Assembly (NCBI GenBank): GCA_041392765.1
Contig: JAWKLL010000013.1
Location: 1-64,000, forward strand
Source: Lewinella sp041392765
GTDB taxonomy: Bacteria > Bacteroidota > Bacteroidia > Chitinophagales > Saprospiraceae
Length of the DNA: 64,000 nucleotides
Reading direction: 5' to 3'
The notes below the pieces were generated by a model. It saw only the letters and a program-made list of their open reading frames with translations, had not been told where the DNA came from and ran no database searches. The translations under genes and the position numbers were made by a program. Shown piece by piece: positions 19,149 to 28,491 of this stretch (position 1 is the first letter of the stretch; the number at the start of each line of letters is the position of its first letter).

Positions 19149-19682
19149 ATGACTAAGTTACTACCCAAATTTAACTTTAAGGAGTGGATTGATGAAAACC
19201 GCCACTTGCTCAAACCGCCCGTAGGTAATAAGTGTGTTTGGGATAAAGGCGGATACATTGTTATGGTGGTAGGAGGCCCCAATTCTCGCAAAGATTTCCA
19301 CCTAAACGATACGCCGGAATTTTTCTACCAAGTGGAAGGCGATATTGTGTTGAAGGTCATCGACGAAGGGCAAGTCAAGGATATTCACATCCGCGAAGGA
19401 GAGATTTATTTACTCCCGGCAGGCGTACCCCACTCACCCCAGCGAGGACCTAATACGGTGGGTTTGGTCATTGAGCAGCCACGTCCGGAAGGTATGGAGG
19501 ATGGTTTGGCGTGGTTTTGTGAAAACTGTGGGCATGAACTGTTCCGTAAACCCTTTGTACTGGACAATATCGAAACGGATATGCCTGCTATTTTCGATTT
19601 GTTCTACTCTAATGTAGCACTAAGAACCTGCGACCAGTGTGGCACCGTTATGGAACCACCTAAAAAGCCAGTGGTTGAATAA
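19149..19682 (+). CDS. 3-hydroxyanthranilate 3,4-dioxygenase
   Basis: This 177-residue cupin enzyme opens the ring of 3-hydroxyanthranilate, giving the precursor of quinolinate in the kynurenine route to NAD. The iron ligands H51, E57 and H95 are visible (RKDFHLNDTPEFF, GVPHSPQRG), as are the substrate arginines R47 and R99. The C-terminal rubredoxin-like zinc site has C124-x2-C127 (FCENCGHE) and C161-x2-C164 (CDQCG), as in the bacterial and fungal-type enzymes. The length is normal and the frame intact. ATG 19149 gives the usual N-terminus. No other kynurenine gene is within the window. Confidence 0.93.
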   Translation: MTKLLPKFNFKEWIDENRHLLKPPVGNKCVWDKGGYIVMVVGGPNSRKDFHLNDTPEFFYQVEGDIVLKVIDEGQVKDIHIREGEIYLLPAGVPHSPQRGPNTVGLVIEQPRPEGMEDGLAWFCENCGHELFRKPFVLDNIETDMPAIFDLFYSNVALRTCDQCGTVMEPPKKPVVE

Positions 19683-19712
19683 TAATGCTTTTGTTTAAAT
19701 CCAACTCCATCC

Positions 19713-21092
19713 ATGTTTCGCAAATATCATTTTTTTGTTTTGCTGAGTGTCGTTTTCTGGGCTTCTTGCAAGACGACCCAACCCGTCAGACCAGTGGAAT
19801 TGTATAATCAGGACAACCGTTTTGCCAACCAGCCCTCCACTATCCGCATTCCGGTCAATATTGATATTAAAGGGCTGGAACGTTCGCTCAACAACCAGAT
19901 GCAGGGGTTGCTGTATGAAGACAACAGCTTCACAGATGGGGATAGGATGAAAGTCAAAGCCCGAAAAAATGGGCAGATTCTCCTTAACATGGAGGGCATG
20001 ACGGTGAGTTACGAAGTGCCATTGGGACTGTGGTTGCAATACAATTTGGGGGTGGGAACAGCAGAAGCTACCGGTGGGTTATCCCTGCGGTTCAAAACGG
20101 TGTTTTCTATTAGTAACGATTGGTCGTTGAAGACAAGAACTAGTTTGGAGGGGCATAATTGGACAGAACGCCCCCGCTTGAAAGTAGCTGGTGTAAGTAT
20201 GCCTGTGGAGTCCATCGCCAATATTATGCTCAACCGCAGTACGCTTTCCATTGGTGAACAGATTGATGCTACCATCGAGGAGTATTTCAAATTGGAGGAG
20301 TATGTGGGTGAAGCTTGGAAAATGCTTGCTGAGCCTTTTGAAGTATCAGAAGAGTACCGTACTTGGCTACTCATCAACCCAAGGGATGTGGGTATGACTC
20401 CTTTGAAGGTGGTAAATGGGCAGATGCAGTCCACCATAGTGGTGAAATCTGAACCAGCGTTGCGTTTTGGTAATAAACCCCTTTCTGGGCCAGCCTTGGC
20501 TTTACCTGCTTTTTCTTACCGCTACTTGAATGAAACCGCTGATACCGGGTTTCAAATTTTCTTGGATGCAGTACTCCCGTTTGATCAGGCTGAAAAAATC
20601 ACACAGCAAAACCTACGTGGACAACGTTTTGAGCAAGGTAAACGCGTTGTGGTCGTGGACGATATTGAGCTTTACGGACAGGGAAATAATATCGTGGTGA
20701 ACCTGTTGATGTCAGGAAGTTACAAAGGCCGAATTTACTTGACAGGCGAACCCGTATTCGACCCAAATCGCAACCGCATTGAAATCGAAGACCTAGATTT
20801 TACATTAGATACCAAAAACTTTTTATTCAAGTCGGCAGCATGGTTGGCCAAAGGTTCGCTCCAAAAAATGATCCAAGAAAACATGGACTACCTGCTGGAT
20901 TATAACTTACAGGAAGCGCAATTGGAAATGCAGCGGCAACTCAAAGATTATGAAATTGGCCCGGGCATTCGCCTCAATGGCAACCTGACGACCTTAGATA
21001 TTCACAACGCCTACCTTACCCCAGAGGGTATCAAAGTAGTGATGGCTATCAAAGGCGATTTAGGGGTTAAAGTGGCGGGGCTTTCTTGGTAA
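19713..21092 (+). CDS. DUF4403 family lipoprotein
   Basis: This 459-residue lipoprotein has signal peptide MFRKYHFFVLLSVVFWASC with a lipobox Cys at 19. The body is rich in beta strands and amphipathic segments: STIRIPVNIDIKGLERSLN, two similar halves, and DFTLDTKNFLFKSAAWLAKGSLQKMIQENMDYLLDY, as in DUF4403 proteins. This family has a tubular lipid-binding (SMP/BPI-like) fold in predictions; its role in Bacteroidota is not known to me. The stop codon lies inside the repeat sequence GTAAGAGACGG starting at 21089. Confidence 0.8.
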   Translation: MFRKYHFFVLLSVVFWASCKTTQPVRPVELYNQDNRFANQPSTIRIPVNIDIKGLERSLNNQMQGLLYEDNSFTDGDRMKVKARKNGQILLNMEGMTVSYEVPLGLWLQYNLGVGTAEATGGLSLRFKTVFSISNDWSLKTRTSLEGHNWTERPRLKVAGVSMPVESIANIMLNRSTLSIGEQIDATIEEYFKLEEYVGEAWKMLAEPFEVSEEYRTWLLINPRDVGMTPLKVVNGQMQSTIVVKSEPALRFGNKPLSGPALALPAFSYRYLNETADTGFQIFLDAVLPFDQAEKITQQNLRGQRFEQGKRVVVVDDIELYGQGNNIVVNLLMSGSYKGRIYLTGEPVFDPNRNRIEIEDLDFTLDTKNFLFKSAAWLAKGSLQKMIQENMDYLLDYNLQEAQLEMQRQLKDYEIGPGIRLNGNLTTLDIHNAYLTPEGIKVVMAIKGDLGVKVAGLSW

Positions 21093-21116
21093 GAGACGGA
21101 GAAAAAAATGAAACAG
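21089..21116 (+). repeat. partial GTAAnnnGACGG 3'-end repeat
   Basis: GTAAGAGACGGAGAAAAAA... matches the reverse complement of the right end of the 4776-4911 element and, more loosely, of 51778-51823. As there, it includes or touches the stop codon of the gene before it. Only one end of the element is present. Confidence 0.55.
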
Positions 21117-21130
21117 CTTTCGATTTTTTA

Positions 21131-21333
21131 AAATTTTCGGTTCTTTGACTTTTTTAGAGGAGGCTACCCTTCGGGTCGCTACGTTTCGCAGCTCTCTAGG
21201 CTGAGCCTAGATCGGCCCCGGCAAACCCAGGTCTGTCAGCTAAAAGCTGCCACTGCTGCACAACTTGTCTCGGCCTTTTGCCGAGATCGCTAGCCCAGTA
21301 CGACCACTAAACTTGTCAAAGAACCGAAAAATT
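21131..21333. repeat. inverted-repeat element, TIR TTTTCGGTTCTTTGAC
   Basis: TTTTCGGTTCTTTGAC at 21134-21149 has a perfect 16-bp inverted copy at 21315-21330. The interior carries several smaller hairpins, for instance CTCGGCCTTTTGCCGAG. Read on the minus strand, it shares five ordered sequence blocks with the element at 44548-44705: GGGCTAGCGAT, CAGTGG, GACAGAC, CCGA and GAGCTGCGAAACGTAGCG. No direct target duplication is visible at this copy. It fills most of the gap between the DUF4403 and DUF4249 genes. Confidence 0.75.
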
Positions 21334-21346
21334 ATCAAACATACGC

Positions 21347-22282
21347 TTAATACCGAACCTCCAGGGAGTAGTACCGCGCTGCGATACCGCCCCAAATGCC
21401 CAGTCCGCCTTCAATATTATGGTCCACGCGGGTGTAAGAAGAAAACGGCCCTTGGTTGGAGCGGCTGAACTCCAAGGTGTTCCAAAAGTTGAAGTGCTGC
21501 TCGTCTATGCTCATCCACTTGATATTAGCAGTGGTGCCTATACGGTAAAGCCCAAAGGTTTCGGGGTCGAAGGAATCGTTGAAATCTTCCGCTTTAGACA
21601 AAGGAAAGTGGAAACCCTGCCCGTCGAAAAACTGGTCGTCGATAACCGAGGCGAAAGGGCGTAACAGCGGGCCATCATCTGTACCTGTGAAATAGCGGTA
21701 GTAATTGGCTACCCCGATGGGGTCTTGAATGAAAACCTCCAACTGTGCCAGTGTATCGTTGGGAATACCAGGCGGAGGAGTGAAGCGCAAACTATCTAGA
21801 GGTATGGGCGTGGGGATAGTCGTAACAGCGCTAAGCTGCTGCCCGTTCGCCTCGATCTGTAAGGTATAGGTCTTGCCTATTTCTCCCAACATGGTGAAGC
21901 TGAGGTCGGTATAGGCACAAATGTTAAAACCAATACTATCGGCAGTGGTGCCTATGAAATTGGCTAACAATTCGCGTTGTGCTGGCGACAAGTCATTGAT
22001 ACACAATTCGGTAAGCGTTACGGATTTTTCCCCGTCCGATACGGTGATAACGGCATCATGCACAAAGGAATTGGATACCTCTTCCTGAGATAGTTCGCTG
22101 AAAAAGGGAAAACTCTTTGTCAGTAGCACATAAGGAGGTAATGGGTTGTCGCCTCCTTCGATATAGCCTTCTACCACTAAGGCATTGCTGTCGGTGGTTA
22201 CATCAGGGATGAACTCTTCCTCACAAGCCACCATTAATACCGCTATTACCGCCCACGCAGATGCCTTCCAAACTTTATTCAT
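21347..22282 (-). CDS. DUF4249 family lipoprotein
   Basis: This 311-residue lipoprotein has signal MNKVWKASAWAVIAVLMVAC with the lipobox Cys at 20, followed by EEEFIPDVTTDSNALVVEGYIEGGDNPLPPYVLLTKS. This matches the DUF4249 opening (a short acidic stretch, LVVEGxI and an Ig-like strand pattern). Family members are usually encoded next to a TonB-dependent receptor and are thought to sit on the outer membrane with it. No such receptor is adjacent here. The frame is intact and ends 13 bp from the inverted-repeat element. Confidence 0.8.
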   Translation of the reverse strand: MNKVWKASAWAVIAVLMVACEEEFIPDVTTDSNALVVEGYIEGGDNPLPPYVLLTKSFPFFSELSQEEVSNSFVHDAVITVSDGEKSVTLTELCINDLSPAQRELLANFIGTTADSIGFNICAYTDLSFTMLGEIGKTYTLQIEANGQQLSAVTTIPTPIPLDSLRFTPPPGIPNDTLAQLEVFIQDPIGVANYYRYFTGTDDGPLLRPFASVIDDQFFDGQGFHFPLSKAEDFNDSFDPETFGLYRIGTTANIKWMSIDEQHFNFWNTLEFSRSNQGPFSSYTRVDHNIEGGLGIWGGIAARYYSLEVRY

Positions 22283-22339
22283 GTTAGCCTTTTTTGGAAA
22301 TGAGAACGCAAAAGCCTTGTGGTTGGTTATAGAAATTGG

Positions 22340-23495
22340 TTATTTTTTCAGGTGAATATCAATTCGACCACCCAGTATCTTCAAGTCCAACGAGTCGTAG
22401 TGATGAAGCCATTCTACAAAATCATCGCCCAACAGTGCGCGTCTCCATCCACTACCTAGGATGCTTTCTAATACATCGGGGTCGTTTTTCATGCGGCGAA
22501 TAGCACTGCGAGGCATCACCAATGCATGGGATATTTGCTCGTCTATGCAGCGGTATTTCATCAACAGGTAGAGGAGTTCTAGCAGTATTTCGTCTCGGGC
22601 ATCTTCATTTGGGGCAGAAGGAAGGCGTTTGAGTACAGCTTTTTCCTCTTCAGTAGCAGGTTCCTGGAATAATTTGGACCAATTGTCGGCATATTTTCTC
22701 GATATAAAATCGGGAATGCGGCGGTTTTCCATCATCGCCTGCTTGCCACCTTTGATGGTTTTTACAATTTGGCTAATCAAATTGCTTTGCAGTACCATGT
22801 TTTTAGAGTAATCCTGCCTTTCTGCTTCCTGCCGCCGCCACTGTAGTAACCTCAATAAGAAAACTTGTTCCTTGGTATTGAGAGAAGTGATGAGGTTGCT
22901 GGTCAGTGCCTCGTGATGGGGGTCTTGATAATAGTATTGCTCTGTTTCTAACTGCTTACACTCTTCTAATGCCCAATCCAATCGGTTGTTAGCCACAGGG
23001 AAGTTTACGGGTGATGGATTGCCAGAGTGGTCCAAGTACCACTACATCCTCCTAGGCATAATCCAACTGACGTTGTGTAAACGGGCTGAGACACTCCCAA
23101 TCGACAGCATATCCTTTGCCGGGGTTAATACCTAATTCTGAAACGATTTTAGCTAATCCGGTAGGAGTGATGGCCTTCAACACTTCCGCCACTTATATTT
23201 GGGTGTCGAACGTATTTTGGGCAGAATGCCAAATTGCTGGTACAGCAGCCGATGATCGTTTTCGCCGGCATGGGTGATTTGAGTATAGCTGCATCTATAA
23301 GATCAACAAAGGCTACCTGGCAATTTGAGGGGTCTAACGAAATTACCGTTGGCACAGGTTACCTGTATCAGAGGCATATAAGCGTAGTAAAACGTTTTTC
23401 GCCTACAAATTCAGTATCGAAGCAAAGCCAATGCCTTTCGTTTGTTGCTCGAATCTTTCAAGATCGGCACGGGTTTCTATCAATTCGTATTTCAC
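22340..23495 (-). CDS. rnd: ribonuclease D, N-terminal half heavily frameshifted
   Basis: The first third can be read only by switching frames: YELIETRADLERFEQQTKGI, LCFDTEFVGEKRFTTLICLIQV (DEDD motif I), then THAGENDHRLLYQQFGILPKNTFDTQI (motif II, Asn/Asp), LAKIVSELGINPGKGYAVDWE and FTQRQLDYA(L)EDVVYLDHLW (motif III with Tyr and Asp). After about 23035 the frame is open for 231 residues, NRLDWALEECKQLETEQYYY...RRALLGDDFVEWLHHYDSL, the helical HRDC-like part. RNase D trims tRNA 3' ends. At least five slips lie between 23050 and 23450, much denser than in most of the window. The GTG at 23495 is the best start. A decayed gene is possible, but all motifs survive. Confidence 0.7.
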
Positions 23496-23614
23496 AAGGG
23501 ATCAAGCGTGAGTTGATAATTAATGTCACAAGGTAGCGATATTTTGAAGAATGATGCAAGCTGTTTTGCAAAAAACAACCTATCATCGGATCAAACGTAT
23601 CCAAAGCAACGTTC

Positions 23615-25214
23615 TCAAGTCTTCAAGGAAAGCCCCCGTATCGGTTGGGAAGTAGCGAGTATGGCTGGTCGGTTGCTTTTGGGAGCAAGTGGGTCATCGG
23701 GCAGGTCGAAAGCCTTGCGAACCCTGTCGAAAAGAATGCGATGAGCTGCATCATTGAGGTGGGTGTGGTCGCCTGCGTTGTATTTAGGGCCTGATGAGTC
23801 CTTTAGCATCCGCGAACCCCGTCAGAAGTCAATACTCCTGCCGCTGTAGATACAAATAATGGAATCCCGCATCGTTTCTTGCAATGCAATCTGCCCGGCT
23901 TGTCCAAATTTGCGGGGTTGGGTAGTGGTAATGAAAAACGCTGCACCTGAAGCCGTGACGATACTGTCTAATAGCGCAAAGTTGCGCAATTGTTCCGCCG
24001 CTGGCCTTACACGTAGGAAGCATCGTTGGAAGGCATATTGACGATGACACAATCGGGATGATAAGCCATGCCATGTGTAATATTCCGCAAGGTGTCAGGT
24101 AGTACGCCATACCGAGGCGGAACGGGGAAGTCATCGGGCATGATGTGGTAGGAGGTGTAGCCTCCTTTTGCTAAATTGATGACTTCGTAGGCAGTGTTGT
24201 AACGCAAAAATTTTCTCAACCGATTTACCCAACTATATCAGGCGTACTGACTCCTGTTCCTTCGGCAGTGGACGAACCTAATCACAAGAATACGAGAACT
24301 GCTCCTCCGGATTGACAGTATGGAAAGTGGCACTCTCTACCGCTTTCCCTTGGTTAGTGACCACGACAACGCGATAGAGTATGCTGGTAAATCGGGGATT
24401 GTCCACTCCCATGTTTGTCGTTGGCTGCTGCTTTGCCGATAGGTGTCCAAGTGGTGTCGGTTGCGGCGCGAAAGCGATATATACACTATCGATAAGTCGG
24501 CTTTCCCAACTGATAATAGCTGTACGACCGCTTTGCCATTTACTGTGTGATGTTGGCGATGCTAAGCGAAGCAAAGTGTCTTGCTTTTCTTTTGCGGTAC
24601 GTGACACGCAACGCATTGAGGTAATAAAAACCAGCGGAGGATTATTTCGTGGCTTCAGCGGTAATCGCAATACGGATGCGTCCACTCATATCAGGCTTCA
24701 TGGTGGTGCGCACGGCTGCGCTATCATTTGAAGCGGTGTTGAGCCAGGGGGTGTCAATGCGCTGCCCTTTCACAATAGAGCGTTTGCGGGTGTCTGAGCT
24801 TAGCGCGAACCGGAAGCAAGTGAGGGTATAAGAGGTGTCTTTGTTGAGCTTCATCAGCTCGATGCCAGCGGTAGGTTCTGTTTATCGCCGGGTTTGGTGT
24901 TGCCAAAAAAGCTGTCCGGAGGTAGCTGTAGCAGGCATCCGCAAGCGAGGGCGAGGTGGTCGGTGCAATGCTGTTGATTTGGTTGAAGCTGTCATACACC
25001 CACAATCCATGTGGGGTTATTTCACCCCGTTGGTTGTGCAAATAAGGTATCAACCCATTGCTTGGGTTCGACAGGTTGTGCCAAGGGGCAGGCGATGGGC
25101 GGTTACGAAATCAACCAACAAAGTATCGTAGCTAGCAGCTTGCGCCAGAAGACTGCCGCCACCTAACCAACCGAAAGATAACGAAAGTGAAAAAAGCAAA
25201 GCTTTTACATTCAT
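23615..25214 (-). CDS. secreted SGNH/GDSL-type hydrolase with N-terminal beta domains, heavily frameshifted
   Basis: ATG 25214 opens a signal peptide (MNVKALLFSLSLSFGWLGGGSLLAQA). Frames then alternate: HNLSNPSNGLIPYLHNQRGEITPHGLWVYDSFNQINS, a beta-rich segment (LMKLNKDTSYTLTCFRFAL...TMKPDMSGRIRIAI) and an Ig/FN3-like segment (LRLASPTSHSKWQSGRTAIISWES). The hydrolase domain has the block I Ser in LGSSTAEGTGVSTPD, block II Gly in INLAKGGYTSYHIMP, block III Asn in MPSNDASYV and block V Asp/His in GDHTHLNDAAHRIL. The catalytic set is complete once frames are joined. It is likely an exported esterase acting on sugar acetates or lipids. There are at least eight slips in 1.6 kb. Confidence 0.6.
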
Positions 25215-25283
25215 GGAATGGGGATTTTCGCTGCAAATGTAGTATGTGTTGGTGATATATTTGCTACCTTCTTCTTCGAGGTA

Positions 25284-28200
25284 TTATTTGACCGATGGCT
25301 GTTCTTTTTTATAAAACCATCCTCTTGCGCGGGGCAAAGCCCCAAGCCCGACGAGCGGAGCGAGTATGCAGCAAGGATAGCAGTGAACCCGCCCCAAGCG
25401 GGGGGGAACGGATAGCCTGACCCTGAGCTTGCGAAAGGGGCTGCCATCATGATTTAACTTAAGCAAGTAATCAATGTCATTCGCGTCGAGGGTGAGATTT
25501 CCGCTGGTACCGATGATGTCGTCTGCTAATTGTTTTTTCCTGTCTTGAAGGCGGAGTATTTTTTCTTCAATGCTATCGCGGGTGATGAATTTGTGGGCAA
25601 AGACGTTGCGCTGTTGCCCGATGCGGTGTGCTCGTGCGATGGCTTGCTCGGTGGTAGGATTCCACAAGGTCGGAATAAAGACGTAATCGGCTGCGGTAAG
25701 GTTGAGTGGTGCTCCGGATTTGATGGAGATGAGGAAGGTTTGCACGGCGGGGTCTTCTTGAAACCGTTGTACGGCTTCCTTGCGCTGCCGTTGATCCATG
25801 TCGCCACTGAGGAAGGCGTAGGGGGCTTGTCTGTGCTCCAGTTCGGTGCGAAACAGGTTGAAGTGCTTGACGAAGGAGCTGAACATAAGTACTTTGTGCC
25901 CGCTGCGCTGTACGATTTCCACTGCTCCATGATGTCGTTGAACTTGCCGCTGCCTTTTTCGTAGGTAGGTTCTACGAGTACAGGGTGGTTGACCAATTGG
26001 CGCAGTTTGGTAAGGGTTTGCACGACGAGCATGCGGTAGGTGGCGTTGTTGGCATCGAAGTTGTCCCGAGGAGGTAGTTGCGTGCGGCGGATTTTTCGCG
26101 TTCATAGACCTTGCGTTGTTCGGGTGTCATTTCGGTGAAAACGACTTGGGTACTCAGCGGTGGCAGGTCTTTGGCTACTTCTTCCTTGGTGCGCCGCAGT
26201 AGGTAAGGTGTCACTAATTTGCGAAGTTCTTCTTTTTTATCCTCATCTCGCGCTTTTTCGATGGGTAAGATAAACTCCTTGCGGAAGAAGTTGAAATTCC
26301 CAAGAAGGCCATCATTGATGAATTGCATTTGTGACCACAAGTCGCTGAGGGAGTTTTCAATAGGGGTGCCACTCAGCGATATTTTGTGGCGGGCATTGAG
26401 GCTATTGATGGCTTTAAATACCTTGCTTTCTCTGTTTTTGATTTGCTGACTTTCGTCCAATACGATGTACTCAAATTCCATTTTGTCTAAAATTTTTACA
26501 TCGCGCTGGGCGGTCTGGTAGGTGGTGATAATGACATCGAACCGAGATAGGAGGCGTATGTCTTGGTGGCGTTTGGGGCCAAAATGGGCATAGACAGTGA
26601 GGGACGGGACAAATTTTTTGACCTCGCTTTCCCAATTGAACATCAAAGAAGCGGGCAGGATGATGAGAGCGTTCAGTGGCTGGAGGAAGTCTTCATCGCC
26701 CTGTGGGGCAAAAAGCCCCAACTGTATGCCTTGGCTCACTACGGGTGCGGCGGCGTGTGCTGCCTCGCGCCGAGCTGCTTTTTGCTCCTTGGCATACAGC
26801 AGTATGGCGATGGTTTGCAGGGTTTTGCCCAATCCCATATCGTCGGCTAAGCATCCGCCCAACTGTTGGTGGTGCAATTTGGCCAGCCAGCGCACACCTT
26901 CCAACTGGTAAGGGCGCAACTGTGCTTTGAGTAGGGACGAAGGCATATACGCTGGGGTATCTACAGCTTCCAAGTCGGTGGGTTGGGGTAGGTTCAATGC
27001 TTCCAGCAGGGTGTATTGGCTCTTGGTGATGCGCAATTTGTCGCCTTCCTTTTGCCCGAAATCAGCTAATTGGCGGTAACGCGTCATCCATTCTTCGGGG
27101 ATGAGAAACCAAGTTCCATCGGGCAGTGGGTAGAAGGGGTTTTGCTCGCGGATGTATTTGGTGAGGGAAAGAAAAGGAAATTGAAAGCTCCCCACCGTGA
27201 CGATACCCTTGAGGTCGAACCAATCGGAGGAGGTATCCATTTCCATGTCTAATTTCCAGGGGGCAATGGACAGTTCTTTGTCGCCTATCAAAGGCAGCTC
27301 CACCTGAAACCCTGCTACTTCCAATGCCGTTCGATGCTCCGATAGCCATTCTACCAAGGCGTATTCGTGTTGCAATGGAGTGTCCAACTGGAACTGGGAT
27401 TCACCTTCGGGCAAAGACAGTGGGAAGTTTAGTAGCTTCTCCAATAAAGCTGCTTCTTGAGCTTGGTCGCGTTTTACTTGGATAATGCGCACATCTTCGC
27501 CCTGTATTTCCATAGTCGTGCGGACGTTGCGCTGTTCTTTCCATCCAAATTTGCCATCGCCAGCATAGACCATGCTCAGGGATAGCCGCCATTCGCTGCT
27601 GAAAAGATGCTGCACAGGTTGCAGGAGGCCGTATTGGAGGGTATCGTTTTGTACCACCTCAAAACCGTCGGCTTCGATATCTACTTTATTGACGATTTTG
27701 AGGATGAAGTTCCGAAAGTAGGTATTAACGGAGGCCGCAGGAATGGTGACTTCTTCCCGCTGGCGGAATGGCTTGACAAGGAAGCCATTGATATGTTCGA
27801 GGCGATAGAGCTGATAGTCGGCGGCAACCCATCCTGTGGGCAAGTTGGTGAAAGCAACCACATCGCGCCCCGTGATAGGCCAAGGTTGTCCGTTTTCACT
27901 CAACCGAAGGCGGTAGGATACACTATCGGGCTTTTTGGCAAAAAACAATTCGGGCGTTAAGGGATGGGGCATGATTTGGAGGGTAAAATCCTTGACAAGC
28001 ACCCGCCTATCAACTTCCAACGTGAGGGGTAATTGGTGCTGCGCAATGAGTCGCAACATTTTGTCGAGCAGGCGGTGTACGTATAGCTGTATAGCTTTGG
28101 TAAGTTCCCTGTCTTCCAGCATTTCGTGGAGGGAAGGCGCTTTTTTCTTGGTTTTATGGAATTTACGGACAATGAAATCAGGCTGTAATTCTTCTATCCA

Positions 28201-28411
28201 TTGAAACAACTGGCGGCGCAAGTCGTCCAATTCCAAATGAAAGGCACCAATAGTGGCAGTGGTTGCTTTTTGTTTAATATGCGCGAGATGCCCGCCCCGG
28301 ATACGCGTAACTACGTAGGCTTCGGGAGGAACAACTCTTGAGCGTATTCCGTCAGGTTGTAAACTACTTCTACTGCATTGGTATGCTCCACTTTAGGCCA
28401 AAAGTCGTCAT
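25284..28411 (-). CDS. SNF2-family DEAD/DEAH helicase (RapA/SWI2-like), frameshifted
   Basis: A protein of about 1000 residues with a long N-terminal region (about 500 residues, SNF2-associated type) and a two-lobe SNF2 motor: LRPYQLEGVRWLAKLHHQQLGGCLADDMGLGKTLQTIA (motifs Q and I), DVIITTYQT, YIVLDESQQIKNRESKVF (DESQ box), LSGTPIENSLSDLWS, MFSSFVKHFNLF, FLSGDMDQRQRKE, TLWNPTTEQAIARAHRIGQQRNVFAHKFI. Slips lie near 28330, 26070 and 25930; the stretch 25972-28236 is clean. The conserved part ends at LDANDIDYLLK (near 25455). The last 55 or so residues come from translation through the structured repeat at 25315-25446. The start upstream of 28236 is uncertain (HDDFWPKVEHTNAVEVVYN). Confidence 0.8.
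25315..25446 (+). ncRNA. structured intergenic RNA-like motif, copy 1
   Basis: On the plus strand this segment has the core GCAAGGATAGCAG, a stem CCCGCCccaagcGGGGGGG, then GAACGGATAGCCTGACCC and a 3' hairpin. The same order of blocks appears at 36305-36392 (minus), 39529 and 52335. Such GGATAG...CGGATAGCCCGACC elements are widespread between genes in Bacteroidota. Flavo-1 RNA is a possible name, not verified. This copy overlaps the 3' end of the SNF2 gene. Confidence 0.55.
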
Positions 28412-28481
28412 GATGTAATGTGAAAAGTGTTGATTATGGTCAAAAGTGCAAGAATACGGATTATTTTTGATGTGGGATCCT

Positions 28482-28491
28482 GATAGCTATC
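28482..28491 (+). repeat. target-site duplication, left (GATAGCTATC)
   Basis: The 10-bp palindrome GATAGCTATC directly precedes the IS4-family element and is repeated at 29913-29922 after it. IS4-family elements commonly duplicate 10-12 bp. Confidence 0.65.

Noticed and set aside
21134..21149. GTTCTTTGAC as an rRNA boxA-like antitermination site
   Set aside because: The string resembles the spacer sequence of Bacteroidota rRNA operons, but no rRNA is near and here it occurs as paired inverted ends of two elements.
23615..25214. SGNH hydrolase locus as several small genes
   Set aside because: Each fragment covers a different successive part of one signal-peptide-bearing hydrolase, and all four catalytic blocks appear in order once frames are joined.
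25530..25964. A 144-residue plus-strand frame
   Set aside because: It is antisense to conserved SNF2 helicase motifs and has no family features of its own.
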